From SURF-33 sp964598885 (GTDB lineage: Bacteria > Desulfobacterota > Desulfobacteria > Desulfobacterales > Desulfosalsimonadaceae), in NCBI GenBank assembly GCA_964598885.1, contig CAZRES010000035.1, positions 1-24,782 on the forward strand: a stretch of 24,782 bases of DNA, read 5' to 3'. A program made the translations under genes and the position numbers. Below are positions 1 through 8,989 of this stretch, piece by piece (the first letter of the stretch is position 1; every line of letters starts with the position of its first letter). The notes beneath the pieces are model-generated. The model searched no databases and was not told the DNA's origin. It worked only from the letters and a program-made list of their open reading frames with translations.

Positions 1-1179
1 CAAAAATTCATTGCCGTCGGCGATATTGTCCTGGACGGTTTTTTCCTCATCCAACTGCTCGCGGGTCTGGTCGAAATAGGCGATTTGCAGGTTGACGCCA
101 TGCCGCACGCATCCCGCATCCGGTGCAAGCTGTTTGAGCATCAGGTTCAGCAGGGTGGTTTTGCCCGATCCGTTCAGGCCGATGATGCCCACCCGGTCGC
201 CCCGCATTACCGTGACGTTGAAATCGTTCACTACCGGATTTTCATCCCAGGCAAAAGACACGCCCGTGGCCTCGATCACCAGTCGGCCGGTGCGTTCGGC
301 TTCCTGGAGTTCCATTTTAGCGCTGCCCATGCGCACCCGCCGGTTCTCACGTTCCCGACGCAATTGCAGCAGGGCCCGTACCCGACCTTCGTTGCGGGTG
401 CGTCGGGCTTTGATGCCCTGCCGGATCCAGGTTTCTTCAATGGCCAGCTTTTTATCAAACTGCCGATGATGTCGGGCTTCCACGTTGACCATATCGGCTT
501 TGCGCTCCAGGTAGGTCGCATAACCGCAATCCCAGGACGTGACCCGGGCCGTATCGATCTCGATAATCCGGGTGGCGAGGCTTTCCAGAAACGCCCGGTC
601 ATGGGTCACAAACACAAGGGTTCCGGCAAACTTTGTCAGAAGCGACTCCATCAGAACGATGGAGGGAATATCCATGTGGTTGGTGGGCTCATCCAAGAGC
701 AGCACATCCGGCGCGCCGGCCAGGGATCTGGCCAAAAGGGCCCGGCGCTTCATGCCCGCGGAAAGGGTTTCAAATGCGGCGGCCGGGTCGAGTTGAAGCT
801 GGGTGAGGATTTTATCCACATGGGCCAGCCGCTGCCATGCGTCTTCATCGCCGGTTTCATGGGCTTTTCCGGCGGCGAGCATGGCGCTGTTTTCAAGGCC
901 GCTCACCGCGATGTCATAAATCGTTCCGCTCAGCCGCGCCGGAATCTCCTGCGGAAGGGAGGCGATCCGGATGGCGGGGGCGCGAAAAATTTCTCCCTGA
1001 TCCGGCGCCACTTTGCCTTCGATGATATGCAAAAGGGTGGTTTTGCCCTCCCCGTTTCGGCCCACCAGGCAGACCCGTTCGTTGGGTTCGATCGTAAGGG
1101 AAACCTGGTCAAACAGCAGTTGCCCGCCGTAACCAAGGCTCATGTCGCGAATTTGAATCAATGCCTTGTTTGTGTTCAA
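1..1179 (-). CDS. uup: ABC-F ATPase Uup, C-terminus cut by window edge
   Basis: This is the first 393 codons of an ABC-F protein, a cytosolic double ATPase of the Uup type. Uup proteins have no membrane domain and act on ribosomes or DNA branch structures. Visible motifs are Walker A GRNGEGKT (residues 40-47), a signature LSAGMKRR (139-146, Ala for the second residue of LSGG), Walker B LLLDEPTNHMD (160-170) and a second Walker A GLNGSGKT (334-341). The linker carries WIRQGIKARRTRNEGRVRA (251-269), typical of Uup. The start is TTG at 1179, because it supplies the first beta strand (ALIQIRD) before the A-loop Tyr. The ATG at 1143 would remove that strand. TTG overlaps the tex stop codon by four bases (TTGA), so translation is probably coupled to tex. 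The second signature and Walker B and the C-terminal coiled coil lie beyond base 1. Confidence 0.9.
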   Translation of the reverse strand, partial: MNTNKALIQIRDMSLGYGGQLLFDQVSLTIEPNERVCLVGRNGEGKTTLLHIIEGKVAPDQGEIFRAPAIRIASLPQEIPARLSGTIYDIAVSGLENSAMLAAGKAHETGDEDAWQRLAHVDKILTQLQLDPAAAFETLSAGMKRRALLARSLAGAPDVLLLDEPTNHMDIPSIVLMESLLTKFAGTLVFVTHDRAFLESLATRIIEIDTARVTSWDCGYATYLERKADMVNVEARHHRQFDKKLAIEETWIRQGIKARRTRNEGRVRALLQLRRERENRRVRMGSAKMELQEAERTGRLVIEATGVSFAWDENPVVNDFNVTVMRGDRVGIIGLNGSGKTTLLNLMLKQLAPDAGCVRHGVNLQIAYFDQTREQLDEEKTVQDNIADGNEFL

Positions 1180-3326
1180 TTTTTCATACCGTCGGCCGAT
1201 CGAAGAGAAAGGGAGATGCGCCGCCTGCCGATATCCACCTCAAGGACGGTGACCATAAGTTTTTGTCCCACCTTGACAATGTCGGCGGGATTTTTCACAA
1301 ACCGGTCCGCCATCTGGCTGACATGTACCAGGCCGTCCTGATGCACGCCCACATCCACAAACGCGCCGAATGCCGTGATATTGGTCACGATGCCGGGCAG
1401 TTTCATGCCGGGGAGGAGATCTTCGATTTTTTCAATGCCGTCCGCGAACGCGAATTCTTCGAATTTCTCCCGGGGATCGCGGCCGGGCCGGGCCAGTTCC
1501 GCCATGATATCGGTCAGCGTGGGCAGGCCCACCGTATCGGTCACATAACGCGAAATATCGATACGGTCTCGGATTTCCGGCCGTTTGATCAGATCCGTCA
1601 CGGCAACGCCCGTATCCTTGGCCATGGCTTTTACCACGGAATAACTTTCCGGATGCACGGCGCTGGCGTCCAACGGATTATCGCCGTCGGAAATCCGCAA
1701 AAACCCGGCAGCCTGGACAAACGTCGCCGGACCCAGGCGCGGCACGTCCAGCAGCTTCCGCCGGGATGTAAACGGCCCGTTTTTTTCCCGGTATGCGACG
1801 ATATTTCGGGCCACACCCGGGCTCAGTCCCGATACATAGGTCAGAAGCGGCACGCTGGCCCGGTTGAGATCCACCCCCACCCGGTTCACGCAGCTCATCA
1901 CCACGTCATCTAAGGCCTGTCGGAGGTCGGCCTGATCCACATCATGCTGGTATTGGCCCACGCCGATGGATTTGGGATCGATTTTCACCAGTTCGGCCAG
2001 CGGATCCATGAGCCGCCGGCCGATGGACACGGAGCCGCGAACGGTGATGTCATGATCGGGAAACTCCTGCCTGGCTGCTTCGGACGCCGAATAAACCGAA
2101 GCCCCGCTTTCATTAACCATGATGATCCGCACCGGCGGGGCAAAAGAAATGGCCCGGACAAAGGCTTCGGTTTCCCGGCCCCCGGTGCCGTTGCCCACGG
2201 CAATGGCCTCGATCTCGAACTTTTCGCACAGCAGACGGATTTTCCGGGCTTCTTCCCCGGCTTTTTTTTCAGACATCAGGGGATAGATCGTATCATGATG
2301 GAGCAGCGTACCCTGCCGGTCCAGGCAGACGATCTTGCACCCCGTGCGAAACCCCGGATCCATTGCCAGGACCCGTTTTGCCCCCAGGGGCGGAGAAAGG
2401 AGCAACTGGCGCAGGTTTTCCGCAAACACCCGGATGGCTTCATCATCGGCCTTTTGTTTGGCAAAAAGACGCGCTTCGGTTTCCATGGATCGGGAAAGCA
2501 GGCGTTTATAAGCATCTGTCACAGCCTCGCGCACCTGCATGGCATCCGCGCCCCGGCCCTTGACAAACAGGGACTCTATCAGGGCAATGGCTTGGGTTTC
2601 ATCCGGCTGGATTTTGAAATAAAGGACATCTTCCTTTTCGCCCCGCCGCATGGCCAGCATGCGATGAGACGGAACGCCGGCCAAAGGCTCGGCCCAGTCA
2701 AAATAATCCCGGTATTTGGCGCCCTTTTCCTCCATGCCTTTGGCCACCCGGCAGGAGACCACGGCTTTGGTGAAAAACAATTCCCGCATCATGGCCCGGG
2801 CACGCTCATTTTCATTGACCATCTCCGCGATGATGTCTCTGGCGCCGGCCAGTGCGTCTTCTTCCGTCTCCACCCCCTTTTCCGGGTCGATAAACCCGGC
2901 CGCGGCCGCGGCCGGATCAATGCCGGTCTGCTCCATAATCCGCAGAGCCAGGGGTTCAAGACCCTTTTCCTTTGCCATGGTGGCCCGGGTCCGGCGTTTG
3001 GGTTTAAAGGGGAGATAAATATCGTTTAGCGCCGCCATTGTATCGGCGGCAGAGACTTTTTCGCGCAGTTCTTCGGTGAGATGGCCGTGTTTGTCAAGGG
3101 AGCCCAGGATCATGGCCCGGCTGTCTTCGATTTCCCGGAGCTGGCCCAGCCGGTCCCTGACGGCGGTCACCGCTACCTCGTCTAAACTGCCGGTAGCCTC
3201 TTTCCGGTACCGGGCAATAAAGGGAATGGTCGCGCCTTGTGCCAGCAGATCAGCAACTGCCTGGACCTGCGGGCGCGAAACGCCCAGTTCCCCGGCAATC
3301 CGGGGAATAAAAATTTCTGCCAGCAT
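1176..3326 (-). CDS. tex: Tex, S1-domain RNA-binding transcription accessory protein
   Basis: A full-length Tex (716 aa, normal for the family). It is a cytosolic nucleic-acid-binding protein related to eukaryotic Spt6 and linked to transcription and, in some bacteria, toxin expression or stress survival. The N-terminal Tex helical domain covers about residues 1-190 with the motifs IPFIARYRKEATG and YLPFKPKRRTRA. The YqgF/RNase H-like core begins at DPGFRTGCK (323-331). Tandem helix-hairpin-helix motifs lie at about 492-553 (VSGLSPGVARNIV). The C-terminal S1 domain is at about 638-710 (GIVTNITAFGAFVDVG, GLVHVSQMA). The start at 3326 has AGGA about six bases upstream. It follows the macro-domain gene by 84 bp and overlaps uup by 4 bp, so the three probably form one transcription unit. 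Confidence 0.96.
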   Translation of the reverse strand: MLAEIFIPRIAGELGVSRPQVQAVADLLAQGATIPFIARYRKEATGSLDEVAVTAVRDRLGQLREIEDSRAMILGSLDKHGHLTEELREKVSAADTMAALNDIYLPFKPKRRTRATMAKEKGLEPLALRIMEQTGIDPAAAAAGFIDPEKGVETEEDALAGARDIIAEMVNENERARAMMRELFFTKAVVSCRVAKGMEEKGAKYRDYFDWAEPLAGVPSHRMLAMRRGEKEDVLYFKIQPDETQAIALIESLFVKGRGADAMQVREAVTDAYKRLLSRSMETEARLFAKQKADDEAIRVFAENLRQLLLSPPLGAKRVLAMDPGFRTGCKIVCLDRQGTLLHHDTIYPLMSEKKAGEEARKIRLLCEKFEIEAIAVGNGTGGRETEAFVRAISFAPPVRIIMVNESGASVYSASEAARQEFPDHDITVRGSVSIGRRLMDPLAELVKIDPKSIGVGQYQHDVDQADLRQALDDVVMSCVNRVGVDLNRASVPLLTYVSGLSPGVARNIVAYREKNGPFTSRRKLLDVPRLGPATFVQAAGFLRISDGDNPLDASAVHPESYSVVKAMAKDTGVAVTDLIKRPEIRDRIDISRYVTDTVGLPTLTDIMAELARPGRDPREKFEEFAFADGIEKIEDLLPGMKLPGIVTNITAFGAFVDVGVHQDGLVHVSQMADRFVKNPADIVKVGQKLMVTVLEVDIGRRRISLSLRSADGMKN

Positions 3327-3410
3327 GATATCCTGTTATTATTATGTTGTTATGAAGGTGTTATCGCATTGTGATGATAGCGGATCATGAATCATTGGCG
3401 GCGGGATTTT

Positions 3411-3941
3411 TCAGGTTTTCTTTTCAAGGACTTTTTCATGAAGAGCCAAATCCGAACCGCTGTGGAACACGAACCGAATCCGCCGGACGGATTTCAGTGC
3501 CGGAGCCATCTGCGTGATGGTTCCGAAGGCTACCTCTGCCGCATCCTGCACAGGATACCCGAACGCGCCCGTGGAAATCGCCGGAAACGCAATGGATTCA
3601 ATCTCATATTTTTCGGCAAGCTGCAAGGCGTTGCGGTAACAGCCGGCTAAAAGCTCTTCTTCCGGTTTGTCCACGCCGTACACCGGCCCCAGGCAGTGAA
3701 TAACATGCGGGTTGGGCAGGTTGTGTCCGCCGGTAATCACCGCTTCTCCCGGTTTAATAGGCGCCAATGGACGGCATTCCTCGGCAAGCCCCGGCCCCGC
3801 GGCGCGATGAAGCGCGCCCGCCACGCCTCCGCCCGGCATGAGCTGGGCGTTCGCGGCGTTGACAACCGCCGCGATGCCGTTTTGCGAGGCGATATCGCCC
3901 CTGACGCACTCAATGGCTACGTCTGATATCGTCTTTTCCAT
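3411..3941 (-). CDS. Macro domain protein, probable ADP-ribosyl/O-acetyl-ADP-ribose hydrolase
   Basis: A stand-alone macro domain of 176 aa, the usual length for the MacroD/YmdB group. These enzymes bind ADP-ribose and remove it from proteins, or deacetylate O-acetyl-ADP-ribose. Landmarks are GDIA (15-18), VVNAANAQL (26-34) with the catalytic-type Asn pair, the glycine-rich phosphate loop GGGVAGALHRAAGP (37-50) and the second loop PAISTGAFGYP (120-130). All key loops of the active family are present. A strong ribosome-binding site, AAGGAGGTG, sits about eight bases before the ATG at 3941. The gene leads a minus-strand run with tex and uup. A functional link to Tex is not established. Substrate choice cannot be read from sequence, so I give no gene symbol. 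Confidence 0.93.
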   Translation of the reverse strand: MEKTISDVAIECVRGDIASQNGIAAVVNAANAQLMPGGGVAGALHRAAGPGLAEECRPLAPIKPGEAVITGGHNLPNPHVIHCLGPVYGVDKPEEELLAGCYRNALQLAEKYEIESIAFPAISTGAFGYPVQDAAEVAFGTITQMAPALKSVRRIRFVFHSGSDLALHEKVLEKKT

Positions 3942-4131
3942 GATAAATACACCTCCTTCATCAGTTGCGCTAAAGCCAATGTTTTTGCCGCATTTTCGAT
4001 GTCAATCAACAGATCCAGAGTTTCCCCGCCAAAAGCTTTGTTTAAATGGCGTGGTAATTTCCGGACACATCAACACTGTGCCGCAAAAAAAATACATTGA
4101 AAACAGCTTGAAAATCTGAAATATGCACATA

Positions 4132-4160
4132 CTGACAAGCACCTTTCCGATGTTTTTAAT
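4132..4160 (+). promoter_or_regulatory. Candidate sigma70 promoter for the beta-barrel gene
   Basis: CTGACA (4132-4137, 5/6 match to the -35 consensus), a 17-bp spacer, and TTTAAT (4155-4160, 5/6 match to -10). It would start transcription near 4167, only about 15 bases before the TTG start at 4182, with the GAGGTG ribosome site at 4171-4176 in the short leader. This is prediction by eye only. Confidence 0.4.
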
Positions 4161-4181
4161 GTTTATAAAAGAGGTGAACTC

Positions 4182-4268
4182 TTGAAATCAACGCATTTTA
4201 TTTTCCTGCTGGCGACACTATTGATGATATCGGCAACAAAAACAAATCAAGCTGCGGCAGCCGGGTGA
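4182..4268 (+). pseudogene. Signal-peptide segment split from the downstream barrel by an in-frame TGA
   Basis: Reading from TTG at 4182, with GAGGTG six bases upstream, gives a Sec signal peptide: a Lys near the N-terminus, the hydrophobic core FIFLLATLLMISA and an Ala-rich end QAAAAG. A TGA at 4266-4268 then stops it. The reading frame is the same as that of the outer-membrane barrel beginning at 4305, and no other stop lies between them. The barrel needs a signal peptide and the segment after the TGA has none, so the two pieces are almost certainly one gene. The break could be a nonsense mutation, a base error, or readthrough/recoding. I also considered selenocysteine, since U-P-S-C would follow, but saw no convincing SECIS hairpin. 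Confidence 0.6.
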
Positions 4269-4304
4269 CCGTCCTGCCCGGCGACATCGCAGCGCACCTC
4301 TCAG

Positions 4305-5099
4305 GTGGAGGGGACCCAAATTCATGATCGCATCAGGGCACAGGACCAAACCGCTGATTCTTACGGCCTGTCCCTGACGGCCGGCGGCAAATTCGATTCT
4401 TACATTGTTGAAACCATCAGCGACGTCGATATCGGCGGCAATAACGGAGACTCCGTCGCCTACGGCATCCTGTCGACCTACTGGCAGCATAAAGCGGGCG
4501 ACAACCTGGGTGTACGTCTGGGTTACAGCCTTTATGCGGATTTTCATAACGAATTTTCGGATTATAATATCGTCGAACATTTATTTTCCGTGGAGCCTCA
4601 ATGGCTTGCGGATAATTTCATTTACAGTCTGCCCCTGCGATATTCCTATGCCAGAGAAGATAACCGCTCCAAATATCATCGCTATGCCGCAGCCCCGACC
4701 CTGACGTGGGTCATGCCGGATTCCAACCATGCTTTTGAATTTTACGGCACAGCCGGCATCATCGACGATGTGAATCAGGCTGTTGTCATTGACGAGGACG
4801 CCAGTTTATTCGGCGGCGGCATTGGATACCTGATGTTTTCCACCACCCGCTCTTTTTTCCGTCTTTCCTGTGAATACAACCATATCGATTTTGACGCCAG
4901 GGGGGTGGATTATCTTTTCACGGAAACTTCCAGCAAACGCCGGGACGAAGTGTTGATGCTTAATGTCCTGCACAATATTCAAATCACCTCGTATCTTGAT
5001 TTCAACGTCAATTATATCTTCATCAACACCAATTCAAACGTCAGCTTTTACGATTACGACAAGTTTATCATCCAGGCGGGAGTCACTGCGCGATTCTAA
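4305..5099 (+). CDS. Outer-membrane beta-barrel protein, N-terminus interrupted
   Basis: The body of a porin-like outer-membrane protein (264 aa from a GTG at 4305). It has alternating amphipathic strands rich in Tyr, Phe, Asn and Asp, such as GVRLGYSLYADF and FFRLSCEYNHIDFD, and ends in GVTARF with the terminal Phe typical of a BAM assembly signal. The GTG has no ribosome-binding site, and the true start is more likely the TTG at 4182, in the same frame but beyond a TGA at 4266-4268. From 4182 the protein would be about 305 aa. I do not recognise the specific family, and the substrate is unknown. It converges on prfC, with 70 bp between the stops. Whether an exported product is made depends on the TGA. 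Confidence 0.75.
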   Translation: MEGTQIHDRIRAQDQTADSYGLSLTAGGKFDSYIVETISDVDIGGNNGDSVAYGILSTYWQHKAGDNLGVRLGYSLYADFHNEFSDYNIVEHLFSVEPQWLADNFIYSLPLRYSYAREDNRSKYHRYAAAPTLTWVMPDSNHAFEFYGTAGIIDDVNQAVVIDEDASLFGGGIGYLMFSTTRSFFRLSCEYNHIDFDARGVDYLFTETSSKRRDEVLMLNVLHNIQITSYLDFNVNYIFINTNSNVSFYDYDKFIIQAGVTARF

Positions 5100-5169
5100 C
5101 CTCGCTTTTTATTCTCGCCGTCCGGCGCGGCCTGCCATTGAAGATTGGACCCCGCCCCGGTCACCATCG

Positions 5170-6783
5170 TTATTGACATTCACGGGTTTTAAGGAAAACA
5201 ATGTCAGGCCATTTTTCCGATGTGTAGTTAAGATGCCATTCGCTTTCCGCCAGATAGGCCAGGTTTCCTTCCGCATCCCGGGCCAGGTTGACATGGCGGC
5301 TTTTTTCAAAGGCAGCCAGCTTGTTTTTGTCTTTGCAGCTCACCCATCGGGCCGTGGCGTAATCTACCGGCTCGTAGGTCGCGTCAACGCCATATTCGGC
5401 CTTTAGCCGCGCCATGGTCACATCGAATTGCAGCACACCCACTGCCCCCAGAATCAGATCGTTTCCCAACAGCGGCCGAAACAACTGCACGGCCCCTTCC
5501 TCCACCAGCTGATGCACCCCCTTCTGGAGCTGCTTGGCTTTAATGGGCGTTTTCAATCGTACCCGCCGAAAATGCTCGGGAGCGAAATTCGGAATGCCGG
5601 TGAACGTAAAGGGTTCCTTTTCCGAAAAGGTATCACCGATCCGGATGGTGCCGTGATTGCGAATACCGATAATATCGCCCGGCCAGGCTTCTTCGACAAA
5701 CGCGCGGTCCTGGGCCATGAAAATGATCGGATTGGCGATGGTAAGATCCTTGCCCAGACGATGATGCCGCACCCGCATGCCCCGCTGGAAGCGGCCGGAG
5801 CAGATCCGCATAAAGGCAATGCGGTCGCGGTGGGCCGGATCCATGTTGGCCTGAATTTTAAAAACAAACCCGGAAAACGCGTCTTCCTCCGGCAAAACCA
5901 CGCGGGTGGTGGTGGTTCGGGGCAAAGGGGGCGGCGCGATTTCCACAAACGTGTCAAGAAGTTCCCGCACTCCGAAATTGTTGATGGCGCTCCCGAAAAA
6001 AACCGGGGTCTGACTGCCCTTGAGAAATTCCTCCAGCGAGAACGGATCGGCCGCGCCTTCCAGCAAAGCCACATCTTCCCGCAATTCATCGGCCTGACTG
6101 CCCAGGATTTCATCGAGTAGTGCGTCATTTAGATCTCGGATTGTAATCCCATCCCCGGACAAAGCGCCCTGACCGGGGGTAAAAAGGGTCAGTTCCTTTC
6201 GATAAAGATTATAGGTGCCTCGAAATCGTTTCCCCATGCCGATGGGCCAGGTCAGCGGCGCGCACTCGATCTGAAGCTTTTCTTCGATATCGCTGAGGAT
6301 ATCGATGGGGGCCATGCCTTCGCGGTCGAGCTTGTTGACAAAGGTCAGAATCGGGGTATTGCGCATCCGGCAGACCTCCATTAATTTTCGGGTCTGCGTT
6401 TCCACGCCTTTAACGCTGTCGATCACCATAACCGCGCTGTCCACGGCGGTCAGCACCCGGTAGGTATCTTCGGAAAAATCCTGGTGACCGGGCGTATCCA
6501 GCAGATTGATTTCAAAATCGCGATAATGAAATTTCATTACCGAACTGGTCACCGAGATCCCGCGCTCCTGCTCGATGGCCATCCAGTCGCTGGTGGCATG
6601 GCGGTTGGCTTTGCGGGCCTTAACCGATCCCGCCATCTGAATGGCGCCCCCGAAAAGCAGGAGTTTTTCGGTCAACGTGGTCTTACCGGCGTCCGGATGA
6701 CTGATAATGCCGAAGGTCCGGCGGCGGTCGACTTCCTTCTTACACCGTTTGTCAAATGGGTTTCCACTCATCATCGTCGTCAT
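5170..6783 (-). CDS. prfC: Peptide chain release factor 3 (RF3)
   Basis: RF3 is a cytosolic translational GTPase that recycles RF1/RF2 from the ribosome after termination. The 537-aa length fits the family (about 530). Motifs are G1 SHPDAGKTTL (28-37), the switch-I type segment QERGISVTSS (72-81), G3 DTPGHQDFSEDTYR (96-109) and G4 NKLDRE (150-155). SDWMAIEQERGIS and the C-terminal domain with the AVGVLQFDV motif separate it from EF-G. The start at 6783 is the first of three nearby Met codons (residues 1, 4 and 5). None has a good Shine-Dalgarno site, so the exact start is uncertain. It begins 27 bp after the pnp stop and is probably co-transcribed with pnp. Confidence 0.96.
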   Translation of the reverse strand: MTTMMSGNPFDKRCKKEVDRRRTFGIISHPDAGKTTLTEKLLLFGGAIQMAGSVKARKANRHATSDWMAIEQERGISVTSSVMKFHYRDFEINLLDTPGHQDFSEDTYRVLTAVDSAVMVIDSVKGVETQTRKLMEVCRMRNTPILTFVNKLDREGMAPIDILSDIEEKLQIECAPLTWPIGMGKRFRGTYNLYRKELTLFTPGQGALSGDGITIRDLNDALLDEILGSQADELREDVALLEGAADPFSLEEFLKGSQTPVFFGSAINNFGVRELLDTFVEIAPPPLPRTTTTRVVLPEEDAFSGFVFKIQANMDPAHRDRIAFMRICSGRFQRGMRVRHHRLGKDLTIANPIIFMAQDRAFVEEAWPGDIIGIRNHGTIRIGDTFSEKEPFTFTGIPNFAPEHFRRVRLKTPIKAKQLQKGVHQLVEEGAVQLFRPLLGNDLILGAVGVLQFDVTMARLKAEYGVDATYEPVDYATARWVSCKDKNKLAAFEKSRHVNLARDAEGNLAYLAESEWHLNYTSEKWPDIVFLKTRECQ

Positions 6784-6810
6784 TGATCAATTGCGTTTTT
6801 TACGGTTTGT

Positions 6811-8898
6811 TTATTCCGCGGGTTCGACATCTTTCATGCTCAGCCGGATCTTGCCGCGCGAATCGATTTCCAGGACTTTAACCTTGATCGTTTGACCCTC
6901 CTGTAAAAGATCCGTGACTTTTCCCACTTTCCGGTCGGCCATCTGCGAAATATGAACCAGGCCGTCGGTTCCCGGCAGGATTTCCACAAACGCGCCGAAA
7001 TCCATGATTTTCTGAACCGTGCCGCTATAAACCCTTCCGATTTCCGCCTCTTCGGTAATGGCGGTGATCTTTGCGGTTACAGCCGCGCTGCTTTCTCCGT
7101 CCGGCGCAAAAATACTCACCTTGCCGGAATCCTCAACATCGATCTTTACCCCGAACTCGGCGCTCAATCCCTTGATCATTTTGCCTCCGGGACCGATGAG
7201 ATCCCGGATTTTATCGGGATTGATCTGCAGAAAAAACTGTTTCGGGGCGTGCACGGGAAGGTCCGGCCGGGAGACCGATATGGCCTCCTGCATTTTGTCA
7301 AGTATGTGCAGACGGCCTTGCCGGGCCTGGGAAAGGGCCTTGCCCATGATTTCTCTTGAAACCCCTTTGATTTTGATGTCCATCTGCAGGGCCGTAACCC
7401 CTTCATCGGTACCGCAGACTTTGAAATCCATGTCGCCCAGATGGTCTTCATCCCCCAGGATATCGGAAAGCACGATTACCTGGTCCTGTTCCTTGATCAG
7501 GCCCATGGCCACGCCGGCCACCGGTTTTTTGATCGGCACCCCGGCATCCATCAGCGCCATGCTGCCGCCGCAGACCGTGGCCATGGAAGACGATCCGTTG
7601 GATTCGGTGACTTCGGACACGATCCGCAATGTGTACGGAAATATTTCATGATCCGGCAACACCGTTTGAATGGCCCTGGCCGCCAGAGCGCCGTGCCCGA
7701 TATCCCGACGGCTGGGACCGCGCAGAAACCGCACCTCCCCCACACAATAGGGCGGGAAATTGTAATGCAGCATGAAGGGGTTGAAAGACATGCCGTCAAG
7801 CGACTCCACCCGCTGTTCATCCATGCCGCTGCCCAGCGTGGCGGTGACGACGGCCTGAGTTTCACCCCGGGTAAACAGAGCTGATCCATGCGTTCGCGGC
7901 AGAAATGCCACCTCACAGGCAATGGGACGGATTTCATCCATGCGTCTGCCGTCGATTCTGGCGCCATCCTTGACGATGCGATCCCGCATCATTTGCCTGG
8001 CAAGCGCTTTGAACCGGCTTTTGATTTCCGCATCCGACCACTCCGGGTCTTCCGCCTTCAATGCCACAAGTGTTTTCTCCTGCAATTCCCGCATACCGTC
8101 TCCACGCTTCTTCTTGTCGGGGATGGAAATGATGCGTCCCATATCATCGGCGCCCAGTTCCGCCACTTTGTTTTCCAGCTGCGGGTCAATCGTCGGCGGA
8201 GCAATGTTCATTTTAGGTTTTCCCGACGCCTTTTGCAGGGCATCCTGGATATCCAGAAGCGGCTGAAGCGCCTGGTGACCGAAAAAAATTCCTTCCAGAA
8301 CAATGTCTTCGGGAAGACTGTCGGCGCCGCCTTCCACCATAACCACCGCATCCCGGGAACCGGCAACAATCAGGTCCAGGGCAGATAATGCCTGCTGGTC
8401 CGGCGTGGGGTTAAGAATATATTGCCCATCCATCCAACCGACGCGAACGCCGGCAATCGGGCCGTTAAAAGGAATATCGGAAATCATCAGGGCGCAGGAA
8501 GTCCCCAGCATGGCCGGCAGGTCCGGATCATTTTCATGATCCGCCGATAAAACCGTGGCGATAATCTGGGTTTCATTCGCGTAACCGGCGTCAAAAAGGG
8601 GGCGGATCGGGCGGTCGATAAATCGACAGGTTAGAATTTCTTTCTCGCTCGGTCGTCCGATTTCACGTCGGAAATAACTGCCCGGGATTTTGCCTGCCGC
8701 ATAGAAACGCTCCTGATACTCCACGGTCAGGGGCAGAAAATCGATATCAGTCTTGGCCTCGGGGGCGGCGGTGGCGGTCACCAGAACGACGGTTTCCCCG
8801 TAAGTGATTAAAGCCGCGCCATTTGCCTGTTTGGCCAGACGACCGGTCTCCACGGTCAGGGTCCGACCGCCCAACTCAGTTGTTATCTTCTTATACAT
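6811..8898 (-). CDS. pnp: Polyribonucleotide nucleotidyltransferase (PNPase)
   Basis: PNPase is a phosphorolytic 3'-5' exoribonuclease of the RNA degradosome, acting as a cytosolic trimer. I place the start at 8898 (MYKKITTELGG), giving 695 aa. A strong AAAGGAGAAC lies just upstream. An upstream in-frame ATG at 9063 would add 55 residues unlike the family. Two RNase PH-like domains come first, with FLPLTVEYQERFYAAGKIPGS and the second-domain signature FTRGETQAVVTATLGS. Next is a KH domain from about residue 555 with GPGG at 569-572, then an S1 domain at about 621-688 (GTVQKIMDFGAFVEI, GLVHISQMA). The usual upstream neighbour rpsO is not present. Instead there is a gap of nearly 500 bp with a promoter and a hairpin. 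Confidence 0.97.
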   Translation of the reverse strand: MYKKITTELGGRTLTVETGRLAKQANGAALITYGETVVLVTATAAPEAKTDIDFLPLTVEYQERFYAAGKIPGSYFRREIGRPSEKEILTCRFIDRPIRPLFDAGYANETQIIATVLSADHENDPDLPAMLGTSCALMISDIPFNGPIAGVRVGWMDGQYILNPTPDQQALSALDLIVAGSRDAVVMVEGGADSLPEDIVLEGIFFGHQALQPLLDIQDALQKASGKPKMNIAPPTIDPQLENKVAELGADDMGRIISIPDKKKRGDGMRELQEKTLVALKAEDPEWSDAEIKSRFKALARQMMRDRIVKDGARIDGRRMDEIRPIACEVAFLPRTHGSALFTRGETQAVVTATLGSGMDEQRVESLDGMSFNPFMLHYNFPPYCVGEVRFLRGPSRRDIGHGALAARAIQTVLPDHEIFPYTLRIVSEVTESNGSSSMATVCGGSMALMDAGVPIKKPVAGVAMGLIKEQDQVIVLSDILGDEDHLGDMDFKVCGTDEGVTALQMDIKIKGVSREIMGKALSQARQGRLHILDKMQEAISVSRPDLPVHAPKQFFLQINPDKIRDLIGPGGKMIKGLSAEFGVKIDVEDSGKVSIFAPDGESSAAVTAKITAITEEAEIGRVYSGTVQKIMDFGAFVEILPGTDGLVHISQMADRKVGKVTDLLQEGQTIKVKVLEIDSRGKIRLSMKDVEPAE

Positions 8899-8974
8899 CT
8901 GTTCTCCTTTTTTTATTTTGTCGAAACCGACAGTAATGTAAAAAATGTTAATTACGATTATGCGTTTTATCAGG

Positions 8975-8989
8975 GCGGGCCTTGCCCGC
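8975..8989 (-). promoter_or_regulatory. Hairpin in the pnp 5' leader
   Basis: A perfect 6-bp GC stem with a 3-nt loop (GCGGGC-AAG-GCCCGC read on the minus strand), about 77 bases before the pnp start. It is not followed by a U run, so it is unlikely to be a terminator. In enterobacteria, pnp is autoregulated through an RNase III-cut leader stem-loop. A similar role here is inference; this stem is much shorter. Confidence 0.35.

Noticed and set aside
85..1341. A 418-codon open frame on the plus strand
   Set aside because: It is antisense to uup and the end of tex. The minus strand has full ABC-F motifs, and the plus translation has no recognisable domain.
3925..4072. Protein-like minus-strand frame before the macro gene (reads LLIDIENAAKTLALAQLMKE)
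   Set aside because: It has no ATG or good start after its upstream stop, is under 50 codons, and overlaps the macro-domain ribosome site. It could be a gene remnant, but support is too weak.
4266..4320. SECIS element for selenocysteine at the TGA
   Set aside because: The only nearby downstream stem (CACCT-CTC-AGGTG at 4295-4307) starts about 26 bases after the TGA, is only 5 bp and lacks the usual G-U-containing apical loop. Selenocysteine in a porin-like barrel would also be unexpected.
5116..5127. Short CGCC-GTCC-GGCG hairpin between the barrel gene and prfC
   Set aside because: It has only four base pairs and no T run on either strand after it, so it is not convincing as a terminator.
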